Source: VRUE01 sp963704545 (GTDB lineage Bacteria; Actinomycetota; Thermoleophilia; Solirubrobacterales; 70-9). From it: 64,000 nucleotides of DNA. Position 1 is the first letter of the stretch. The number at the start of each line of letters is the position of its first letter. This document shows, one piece after another, positions 57,877 through 64,000 of this stretch. The translations under genes and the position numbers were made by a program. The notes beneath the pieces are model-generated. The model was not told the origin of the DNA. It was given only the letters and a program-made list of their open reading frames with translations, and made no database searches. The DNA lies in NCBI GenBank assembly GCA_963704545.1, contig OY969915.1, positions 2,294,001 through 2,358,000 on the forward strand, read 5' to 3'.

Positions 57877-58617
57877 CTACCTCAGCAGGCGCCGTGCGAA
57901 CAACACGGCTGCCACCGCGGTGGCGAGGTTGAGACTGGAGACACCCGCGCGCATCGGGATCGCGAGCCGGGCGTCGGCGCGGTCGAGCAGCTCCTCGCTG
58001 AGGCCGTAGCGCTCGGTGCCGAAGGCGAGGATGGAGCGGGGCGAGAGATCGCGCAGGTCGGCGTCCTCGCCGTCGGGGTCGATGGCGACGAGCGGGCGCT
58101 CTCCCCCGGGCAACGCCTCGACGGTAGCCACCGGCAGGGCGAAGTGCAGCCCAGCGGCCCCGCGCAGCGCCTCGGGGTGCCAGGGGTCGTTGCTTCCGGT
58201 GGTGAGGACAGCCGCGGCGTCGGCGGCCGCGGCCACCCGCACGCAGGCCCCCATGTTTCCCATCGTGCGCGGGTCCTCGAGCAGGACCACCGGAGCGGGC
58301 CTTCCATCCGCCAGCACCGCGGCCACGTCGACCGGCGGGCGCCGGGCGATCGCGACGGCGCCGGTTCGGGGCGCATGGGGGACCATCCGCTCGAGCTCCT
58401 TTGCACCAACCCGCTTGACGCGCCCGGCCAGCGAGCCCTCGAGGTCTGGGGCCAGCCCGGCCGCGAGGCGTTCCAGCTCCTCCGGGTCGGAGGCGACCGC
58501 CTCGACGATCTCGGCCCCGAAGCGCAGCGCGTGCTTGAGTGCGTGGAAGCCCTCGAGGACCGCCAGCCCGCGATCGCGGCGGGCGGCACGGAAACGCTGC
58601 ACGAGGGCGTCGCTCAC
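57877..58617 (-). CDS. TrmH-family (SpoU) RNA 2'-O-methyltransferase
   Basis: 246 residues from GTG 58617. An ATG at 58680 would overlap the upstream gene by 44 bases. Substrate-binding N-domain (about 1-75), then the knotted SPOUT domain: VVLLEDPRTMGNMGACVRVAAAADAAAVL (motif 1, about 105-135), ILAFGTERYGLSEELLDRAD (motif 2) and IPMRAGVSSLNLATAVAAVLF (motif 3, about 220). Methylates a ribose 2'-OH of rRNA or tRNA; the target is unknown. Confidence 0.9.
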   Translation of the reverse strand: MSDALVQRFRAARRDRGLAVLEGFHALKHALRFGAEIVEAVASDPEELERLAAGLAPDLEGSLAGRVKRVGAKELERMVPHAPRTGAVAIARRPPVDVAAVLADGRPAPVVLLEDPRTMGNMGACVRVAAAADAAAVLTTGSNDPWHPEALRGAAGLHFALPVATVEALPGGERPLVAIDPDGEDADLRDLSPRSILAFGTERYGLSEELLDRADARLAIPMRAGVSSLNLATAVAAVLFARRLLR

Positions 58618-58636
58618 CGCCCCATCATGACCCGAA

Positions 58637-59839
58637 TCAGGAGGTCGACGGCGAGCCGACGACAGGTGCCCGGTCGCCACCGTCGGCGAGGGAGTCGAGG
58701 AAAGCGGTCAGGTAACGGCCGATCACCTTGCCGTTCTGCGCCGGCCACTGCGGTCGCTCGCTGAGGCTGGACGTTTCGCCGTGGCCGCCGGTCGGCCGTC
58801 CGTAGAGGTACCGCGGCTCGCGGCCGGTCCAGAGGACTCCGCGCAGGACCGGGTCGAAGGGCTCGGGTTCGACGCCCGCCCCGCATTCGCGGGCGATGAG
58901 GCCGGCCGCGACGTCGGCCTGCTGGGTCGCAATCCCTCCCTGCTTGATCGGGAACGCGGTCACGTCACCGGCGGCGAAGACGCGCTCGGCGCCGATCGCC
59001 CTGCCGTACTCGTCGACGCGGACGAAGCCTTCGGGGTCGTGGGGGGCGCCTACGACCTGCCGGCCCTCCAGGCGCGGCAGGCTGATCACCGCGTCCGCCT
59101 CGACCGCTTCGCCTGGCGCGATCCGCAGCCGCCCGGCCTCGAAGGCGATCGGGTGGGCGCCGGCGACGACCTCGACCCCGCGCTCCTCGAGCAGCTGGCC
59201 CATCTGTTCGCCGGCGCGGTGGCCGAAGAGCTCCAGCGGCGCGTCCTCTGGGGTTACGACCGTGAGGCGGGTGCGGCCGGAGCGCGCCCTCGCCAGCTCG
59301 CTGGCGGCGAGCAGGGCCAGCTCATAGAGCGGCAGTGCCCAGCTGGGCCCGCCGGGCATCGTGAAGACGAGGCTGCGCAGCCGGCCGGCGCGCAGGCCGG
59401 CGACGACGTCCCCGACCTGGCCCTCGTCGGCTGCTCCCCAGAAGGTGACGGCGCCCGGGACCGCCCAGAGCATCCGCACGCCGGTTGCGATGAGGAGGAA
59501 GTCGTAGGAGAGCCGCTCCCCGTCGCGGGTCACGGCAAGCCTTCGCCCGGGCTCGACCGAGACGATCCCGTCGGCGTGAAAGGAGGCGCCGCAGCGTGAG
59601 GCCAGCGCCTCCATGTCGTAGCGGAAAATCCGCGCCGCCCCGTAGGGCTCGCCGACGGCAAACGGGCGGAAGGCGAACTCGCGGCGGGGGTCGCGCATCT
59701 CGACCTCGACCAGCTCGCCGGCGAGATCGCGCAGGGCCAGTGCCGCCTCGATCCCGGCGATGCCGGCGCCGGCGATCAGGACCCGCGCCCTGCCACCCTC
59801 TACATGCCCGTTCCCTACGTGCTTGTCATGACCCGCCAT
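58637..59839 (-). CDS. NDH-2/SQR-like FAD oxidoreductase
   Basis: 400 residues. FAD motif VLIAGAGIAGIEAALALRDLAG (about 20-41), LIATGVRM, ELFGHRAGEQMGQLLEERGVEVVAG and the C-terminal RVFAAGDVTAFPIKQGGIATQQADVAAGLIARE (about 290-322), which is the FAD ribityl site of NDH-2 and sulfide:quinone reductase relatives. The Cys pair of SQR is not seen. Probably a quinone-linked dehydrogenase at the membrane. First gene of the set with the TrmH and SHOCT genes. Confidence 0.85.
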   Translation of the reverse strand: MAGHDKHVGNGHVEGGRARVLIAGAGIAGIEAALALRDLAGELVEVEMRDPRREFAFRPFAVGEPYGAARIFRYDMEALASRCGASFHADGIVSVEPGRRLAVTRDGERLSYDFLLIATGVRMLWAVPGAVTFWGAADEGQVGDVVAGLRAGRLRSLVFTMPGGPSWALPLYELALLAASELARARSGRTRLTVVTPEDAPLELFGHRAGEQMGQLLEERGVEVVAGAHPIAFEAGRLRIAPGEAVEADAVISLPRLEGRQVVGAPHDPEGFVRVDEYGRAIGAERVFAAGDVTAFPIKQGGIATQQADVAAGLIARECGAGVEPEPFDPVLRGVLWTGREPRYLYGRPTGGHGETSSLSERPQWPAQNGKVIGRYLTAFLDSLADGGDRAPVVGSPSTS

Positions 59840-59964
59840 GGCACGACACTACGTCTGGGGCAAGCCGAGTCCATCCGCAGGAACCCGCCGATTCGGCTAC
59901 GGATTTTCCGCGGCCGATTCGGCGTTGGCAAAAGGGCATACTCGGAACGGCCAGATGACAAGCG

Positions 59965-60639
59965 TCATGCTGCGGCGTTCCGGGGTGGGCCGAGTGCCGA
60001 GATCACCTCTTGGTCGGTCACCTGCGAAAAGTCCCGGTACCACTGCCCCACCCCGTAGAGCTGCGGGGGTTCGGCCAGGCAGACGACCTCGTCGGCCTCC
60101 CCACGCAGCCGCGCGGCCGAGTCCGGCGCGCAGACGGGAACGGCGAGGACGAGGCGGCGCGGCCCCCGGCGACGGATCGCCCGCAACGCCGCGGTGTCGG
60201 TGACCCCGGTGGCGACGCCGTCGTCGACGACGACGACGGTGCGGTCCCTCAACTCGATCGCCGGACGGTCCCCGCGGTAGGCGGCGACCCGCCGGCGCAG
60301 CTCGGTGGTCTCGCGACCGACGATCGAATCGAGGACGCCACCGCTGATCCCGAGGACCGCCAGCGCCTCGGCGTCGAAGACACGGGTGCCGTCCTCGGCG
60401 ATCGCGCCGATTCCGTACTCGGGATTGTGGGGCGCCCCGAGCTTGCGCACGGCGAGGATCTCGAGCGGCGCATGAAGCGCCGCCGCCACCTCGCCGGCCA
60501 CGGGAACACCCCCGCGCGGCAGGCCGACGACGACCGGATCCTCCGCGGTCAGCGGCAGCAACCGGTCAGCCAACCGGCGTCCGGCATCGCGGCGGTCGCG
60601 GAACCGCGTGGGCTGGGGATCCCCGTTTGCCGAAGCCAT
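59965..60639 (-). CDS. phosphoribosyltransferase
   Basis: 224 residues from ATG 60639 (MASANGDPQPTRFRDRRDAG); earlier ATGs at 60696 and 60798 lengthen it with unlikely sequence. DPVVVGLPRGGVPVAGEVAAALHAPLEILAVRKLGAPHNPEYGIGAIAEDG (about 32-83) and the PRPP loop RTVVVVDDGVATGVTDTAALRAIR (about 132-155) are typical of the type I PRTase family often found with erythromycin esterase or dienelactone hydrolase-like domains. The base or ligand is unknown. A CCGGATATATCCGG palindrome (60711-60724) lies upstream. Confidence 0.88.
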   Translation of the reverse strand: MASANGDPQPTRFRDRRDAGRRLADRLLPLTAEDPVVVGLPRGGVPVAGEVAAALHAPLEILAVRKLGAPHNPEYGIGAIAEDGTRVFDAEALAVLGISGGVLDSIVGRETTELRRRVAAYRGDRPAIELRDRTVVVVDDGVATGVTDTAALRAIRRRGPRRLVLAVPVCAPDSAARLRGEADEVVCLAEPPQLYGVGQWYRDFSQVTDQEVISALGPPRNAAA

Positions 60640-60710
60640 CCTCGGCCGATTGTCCAGTGACTGGAGGCCGGGAGCATCGGTGTATTGCCCCCGCATCTGT
60701 TCGGCTTTTC

Positions 60711-60724
60711 CCGGATATATCCGG
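60711..60724. promoter_or_regulatory. 14-bp palindrome upstream of the phosphoribosyltransferase
   Basis: CCGGATATATCCGG, perfect and AT-centred, 72 bases before the gene start. Possible operator or promoter part. Confidence 0.35.
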
Positions 60725-60740
60725 CGAGCCGTAGGGCGGG

Positions 60741-61103
60741 CTAGTCGTCGAGGTCCCGCCACCGAGGACGGCAAATCGAGATCGGGTCGAGCCGACATGG
60801 CATGACCAGATCGACGAACCGGCGTGGATCGACCTCTTCGTAGAGGCTCGGCTTGTCATCGTCGAGGCCATCCGTCTCGCCGGCAGGCGGGCAATACGCG
60901 AAGGCGCGCCCATCCTCGGTGAGATGCAGATAGCGCCTGGTGTCCATGTGCTTGTAAGCGTGAAGTCGGGTTCCGCCTTTTAGCTCTACCTCGAACATCC
61001 ACATGAACTCGCCGACATATACGCGAGCGAGGTAGAGCAGCGGCTCCCAGTTTGGCGTTTCGTATTGGACCGTCCGACCTGGAATTCGTTTCTTCTTGGG
61101 CAT
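60741..61103 (-). CDS. conserved small actinobacterial protein, unknown function
   Basis: 120 residues. YETPNWEPLLYLARVYVGEFMWMFEVELKGGTRLHAYKHMDTRRYLHLTEDGRAFAYCPP (about 14-73) looks like a compact alpha/beta domain also found as a lone small protein in other actinobacteria. No catalytic motif is seen. It follows a toxin-antitoxin pair on the same strand after about 100 bases and may be part of the same accessory unit. Confidence 0.65.
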   Translation of the reverse strand: MPKKKRIPGRTVQYETPNWEPLLYLARVYVGEFMWMFEVELKGGTRLHAYKHMDTRRYLHLTEDGRAFAYCPPAGETDGLDDDKPSLYEEVDPRRFVDLVMPCRLDPISICRPRWRDLDD

Positions 61104-61204
61104 ATCCCAACCCTTGCCCGGCCAGACGCACGAAACAAGGCCCGTTCGTGGCAGGACTGAGACTTTTCGTCCCCGAGCTGCGATCCATTCACGTCCAGTG
61201 GGGA

Positions 61205-61495
61205 CTACGCACCGACGTAGCGCGCCACGGCCTCGCGGGCCAGATCGCTGACCGAGCGCCCTTCTCTCTCGGCTCGTTCCTCCATCGCCAAGTAGAGCTC
61301 GGGCGTGATGCGAAAGCTCATTCGGGGGGATGTTCCATTGCCCGAGAGGGAAGGCCGGCCTACGAACTGGCGTTTCGCCTTTGACAGGTCATAGCCGCGT
61401 TCTGCCTCGTCGGCTAGCGCATCGGCGATCTCCGGAGTTATCTCAACGCCAGACTTCGTTCTGGGGTACTTCCCGTTCTTTTTCACTTTCGGCAT
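61205..61495 (-). CDS. ribbon-helix-helix antitoxin
   Basis: 96 residues. The C-terminal half RMSFRITPELYLAMEERAEREGRSVSDLAREAVARYV (about 58-94) is a CopG/Arc-type ribbon-helix-helix that would bind DNA as a dimer. The N-terminal half (SGVEITPEIADALADEAERGYDLSKAKR) looks like the toxin-binding part. It overlaps the toxin gene by 13 bases and lies downstream of it. Likely autoregulates the pair. Confidence 0.82.
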   Translation of the reverse strand: MPKVKKNGKYPRTKSGVEITPEIADALADEAERGYDLSKAKRQFVGRPSLSGNGTSPRMSFRITPELYLAMEERAEREGRSVSDLAREAVARYVGA

Positions 61496-61836
61496 TTCTT
61501 CGCCTCCTCGTACCGATCTCGGTAGCGCCTGCGCAACTCCATCGCGTGAATCACAAGCAAGCTCTCATCTTCGAGTTCGACCGCCAGCACCTCCAGGGCA
61601 ACCCCATCCGCATCGTCGCCAAGGAAGGCGAGGCGAGGATCGCACCCGCCGGGGGCACCGGATGGGGGCTCCTCCCTGAAACGCAGGCTGCAATGTTCGA
61701 TGACGTAGCGAGAGCGTGCACGGGATATGCGGTGTCTAGTTGCCGAGCGGGTCCACTGAAGACCCCTGGTCGACCAGTTATTTTGTCCGACAATACTAGC
61801 ATCGTCGGAGTGCCAACCAGCCTCATGATTCGACAT
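61483..61836 (-). CDS. toxin candidate of an RHH toxin-antitoxin pair
   Basis: 117 residues from ATG 61836; the start is uncertain because the domain begins near residue 33. RHRISRARSRYVIEHCSLRFREEPP, then RLAFLGDDADGVALEVLAVELEDESLLVIHAMELRRRYRDRYEEAKK (about 68-114) is an alpha/beta pattern like small BrnT/RelE-type RNase toxins encoded next to RHH antitoxins. Catalytic residues are not assigned. Toxin-first order with overlap is seen in BrnTA. Function by context. Confidence 0.7.
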   Translation of the reverse strand: MSNHEAGWHSDDASIVGQNNWSTRGLQWTRSATRHRISRARSRYVIEHCSLRFREEPPSGAPGGCDPRLAFLGDDADGVALEVLAVELEDESLLVIHAMELRRRYRDRYEEAKKCRK

Positions 61837-62000
61837 CGCCGGAGCGTCAGCCAGCCGCGCACACCGAACAAGGCCAAGGTGCGCCAGAGTCGAAAATTCA
61901 ATCCGACGAAAGTCGAGCCGCACAAGACAAGACGCATTCGAATCGGACTGGATTTCTTCTCGATCGAATTTCCCACACGCTTCTCGGGTAGGGAGAACCC

Positions 62001-63644
62001 ATGCCCGACCTCGTACTCGGCCCCCTGCTTCGCTACGTCTCCGAAACCGAGGCGACGGTATGGGTCGAGACCGACGAGCCCTGCGAGGTCGAGGTGCTCG
62101 GCCGCCGTGAGCGGACCTTCGGCGTCTGTGGGCACCACTACGCGCTGGTGCGGATCGAGGATCTCGAGCCTGGGGGCTTCTACGAGTACGAGGTGACGCT
62201 CGACGGAGATCGGCACTGGCCACAGGCGGGTCACGACCTGCCGCCGAGCGCGATCCGCACCCTCTCCCCCGGCAAGCCGCTCGACATCTGCTTCGGCTCC
62301 TGCCGGGTGGCCGTCCCGCACGAGAAGCCGTACACCCTGACCCAGGACGAGCACGACGACGGCCATGAGCTCGACGCCCTGCGCGTGCTGGCGGCGCAGA
62401 TGGCGCGCCAGGAGCGCAGCGAGTGGCCCGAGCTGCTCTTCCTGCTCGGCGACCAGATCTACGTCGACGAGGGCTCCCCGCGCACGCGCGAGAAGATCCG
62501 CGCCAAGCGCGACGTCAGCCGGTCCCCAGGCGAAGAGGTGATCGACTTCGAGGAGTACACCTGGCTCTACGAAGAGTCGTGGAGCGATCCGCTGATCCGC
62601 TGGCTCTTCTCGACCGTCTCGATCTCGATGGCCTGGGACGACCACGACATGAGCGACGACTGGAACATCTCGCGCTCCTGGCACGAGGAGATGGACCGCA
62701 AGGAGTGGTGGCACGAGCGCGCCGTCGACGGCATCGCCAGCTACTGGATCTATCAGCACCTCGGCAACCTCTCGCCGCGCGAGCTCGACGACAACGACGT
62801 CTACGCCAAGGTGCGGGGCAACCCCGACGCGACCGAGGTGCTGCGCAACTGGGCGCGGGAGATCGAATCGACGGCTGCCGGCACGCGCTGGAGCTACTGC
62901 CGTGACCTCGACGGGGTGAGGGCGATCTTCATCGACTCGCGCGCCTCCCGCGTGCTCTCCGAGGAGCGCCGCTCGATGTTCGACGACGAGGTCTGGGAGT
63001 GGATCGTCGACCACGCCAACGGCGACTTCGACCACCTACTGCTGGCGACCACCGTTCCCTACCTGCTCTCCCCCGGCTTCCACCACCTCGAGGCGTGGAA
63101 CGAGCGTCTCTGCGACGGCGCCTGGGGCGGTGCGGTCGCGCGTGGCAGCGAGCAGCTACGGCGCGCTGTCGACTTCGACCACTGGCCCGCATTCCAGTTC
63201 TCCTTCCAGCGCCTGCGCGAGCTGCTCGAAGAGGTCGGCTCCGGCAAGCGGGGCAAGGCACCGGCCTCGATCGTGCTGCTCTCCGGCGACGTCCACCATG
63301 CCTACCTCTGCGACGTCGCCTTCCGGCCCGAGGCGGGCGTGCAGAGCGCCGTCTACCAAGCCGTCTGCTCGCCCTACCGCAACCCGCTCGACGCGAAGGA
63401 GCGCCAGGTCATCCGGGCAGGCTTCTCGCGTCCCTTCACCGCCGCCGCGCGCGGCCTGGCCCGCCTCTCGAGCGCTCCCGACCCCGGTATCCGCTGGCGC
63501 CTGCGCGAGGGGCCCTACTTCGACAACCAGGTCGGCACCCTGCGCCTCGACGGCCGCAAGGCGATCGCCCGCCTTGACAAGACCGTCGCCGGCGACGACG
63601 AGGAGCAGGCGCTGGAGAAGACCTTTGAGCGCCGCATCGCGTGA
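62001..63644 (+). CDS. PhoD-like alkaline phosphatase family protein
   Basis: 547 residues. DLVLGPLLRYVSETEATVWVETDEPCEVEV is the N-terminal fibronectin-like cap. LDICFGSCRV, LLFLLGDQIYVDEG (metal, about 149), SMAWDDHDMSDDWN (about 213), FIDSRASRVLSEERRSMFDDEVWEWI and SIVLLSGDVHHAYLCDVAF (about 425) are the PhoD/calcineurin-like metal motifs. No signal or Tat peptide is visible, so it is probably cytoplasmic. Good ribosome-binding site TAGGGAG before ATG 62001. Substrate unknown, phosphodiester or polyphosphate possible. Confidence 0.9.
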   Translation: MPDLVLGPLLRYVSETEATVWVETDEPCEVEVLGRRERTFGVCGHHYALVRIEDLEPGGFYEYEVTLDGDRHWPQAGHDLPPSAIRTLSPGKPLDICFGSCRVAVPHEKPYTLTQDEHDDGHELDALRVLAAQMARQERSEWPELLFLLGDQIYVDEGSPRTREKIRAKRDVSRSPGEEVIDFEEYTWLYEESWSDPLIRWLFSTVSISMAWDDHDMSDDWNISRSWHEEMDRKEWWHERAVDGIASYWIYQHLGNLSPRELDDNDVYAKVRGNPDATEVLRNWAREIESTAAGTRWSYCRDLDGVRAIFIDSRASRVLSEERRSMFDDEVWEWIVDHANGDFDHLLLATTVPYLLSPGFHHLEAWNERLCDGAWGGAVARGSEQLRRAVDFDHWPAFQFSFQRLRELLEEVGSGKRGKAPASIVLLSGDVHHAYLCDVAFRPEAGVQSAVYQAVCSPYRNPLDAKERQVIRAGFSRPFTAAARGLARLSSAPDPGIRWRLREGPYFDNQVGTLRLDGRKAIARLDKTVAGDDEEQALEKTFERRIA

Positions 63645-63655
63645 GCCTCCAGCGG

Positions 63656-63695
63656 ATCCGACATTGACCCCACCTGAGTGTGGTCAAAGTCGGAT
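63656..63695. repeat. imperfect inverted repeat after the PhoD gene
   Basis: ATCCGACATTGACC (63656-63669) and GGTCAAAGTCGGAT (63682-63695) pair at 13 of 14 positions around 12 bases in which CAC/GTG also pair. It lies 12 bases after the phosphatase stop and 8 before the next gene's stop. It may be a bidirectional terminator, or the ends of an excised insertion sequence. Confidence 0.5.
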
Positions 63696-63702
63696 GCGCT
63701 CC

Positions 63703-63936
63703 TCAGTGGCCGCGGAGCTGGAAGCGCCCGGGGCGCGGCAGGGACTCGCCGAGAACCAGGCGGGCGCGGTAGTAGAGGGCTTCGAAGGTCTGGGTATCGA
63801 GCTCGTCGACGTCCTTCCTCTCGCGTCCCGGCTGGGTGCTGCTGCCTTCGGCCGGCCCCCCTCCGATCGGTTGACGCAGAACGCCGTTCAACCTGCCGCG
63901 AGAGACAAAGGTGGTGTGGCTGGGTTCATGGCTCAC
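63703..63936 (-). CDS. small protein of unknown function
   Basis: 77 residues from GTG 63936, with AAAGGAG 13 bases before the start, a good sign that it is translated. MSHEPSHTTFVSRGRLNGVLRQPIGG is followed by ELDTQTFEALYYRARLVLGESLPRPGRF, a helical stretch. Rich in Arg and Gly; no family recognised. Convergent with the PhoD gene. Confidence 0.55.
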   Translation of the reverse strand: MSHEPSHTTFVSRGRLNGVLRQPIGGGPAEGSSTQPGRERKDVDELDTQTFEALYYRARLVLGESLPRPGRFQLRGH

Positions 63937-64000
63937 CGGCTCTCTCCTTTCTTGCGTTTACTGACCATCTAACTCAAGAATAGCAGGTCGACAATCGGTT

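Overview
The window is high-GC bacterial chromosome and most resembles an actinobacterium of the class Thermoleophilia (Solirubrobacterales-like). This is inferred from the gene set: a full type IVa pilus cluster in an actinobacterial background, ergothioneine genes egtB/egtD, two F420-type LLM oxidoreductases, class II fructose-bisphosphatase GlpX, a CtpE-like P-type ATPase and RpoD. No rRNA gene is present, so the placement is not proven.

Layout. 1-4210 is an accessory-looking, lower-GC segment: two small regulators, a small basic protein, about 780 bp without genes but with terminators, a tRNA-like gene with a 9-nt anticodon loop, an IS1-family transposase, an NYN-domain nuclease, two small unknown genes and a 22-bp direct repeat that supplies the stop codon of the last pilus gene. 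4207-21331 (minus strand) is a type IV pilus cluster: pilT2, a PilX-like protein, a thioredoxin-like membrane protein, pilB, pilT, pilC, a GEMM-I (c-di-GMP) riboswitch candidate, pilA, a large beta-propeller surface protein, two minor pilins, prepilin peptidase, pilM, pilN, pilO and a PilP-position protein. rpoD lies directly upstream, with a clear promoter and a terminator-like hairpin in its leader. 22681-36706 holds yihY, an HTH regulator, glpX, an LLM oxidoreductase, egtB-egtD, a Flp-like/NPP1-like fusion, an LLM-pntAA-pntAB-pntB operon and a P-type ATPase. 36966-41118 is a thiolase, enoyl-CoA hydratase, flavin monooxygenase and hotdog thioesterase cluster. 41187-55714 mixes housekeeping and signalling genes (PlsC, PAS, MBL, HD, methylthioadenosine salvage, MFS/MarR, arylsulfotransferase, ion channel, Acs, persulfide dioxygenase-rhodanese). 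55850-63936 has an NlpC/P60 hydrolase, a TrmH methyltransferase, an NDH-2-like flavoprotein, a phosphoribosyltransferase, a toxin-antitoxin pair and a PhoD-like phosphatase.

The most unusual signal is not a protein. Very long perfect hairpins (25-29 bp arms) with conserved apical sequences and covarying arms sit just after the last stop codon of several unrelated operons. There are two apex types: A (24-nt apex, two copies) and B (16-nt apex, three copies). Twice they form an A/B head-to-head pair about 125-bp apart. Other palindromic structures are an in-frame palindrome inside egtB, a second hairpin family (48851-48899, 55722-55835), and a closed-stem structured spacer at 39784-39931. These look like an undescribed family of structured RNA or mobile palindromic elements.

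Working together: PilB/PilT/PilT2 drive pilus extension and retraction through PilC. PilMNO and the PilP-position protein form the alignment complex. PilD processes PilA and the minor pilins, and possibly the Flp-like fusion protein. The putative riboswitch would link pilA output to c-di-GMP. The Pnt transhydrogenase with its co-transcribed LLM enzyme, GlpX and Acs form a redox and carbon core.
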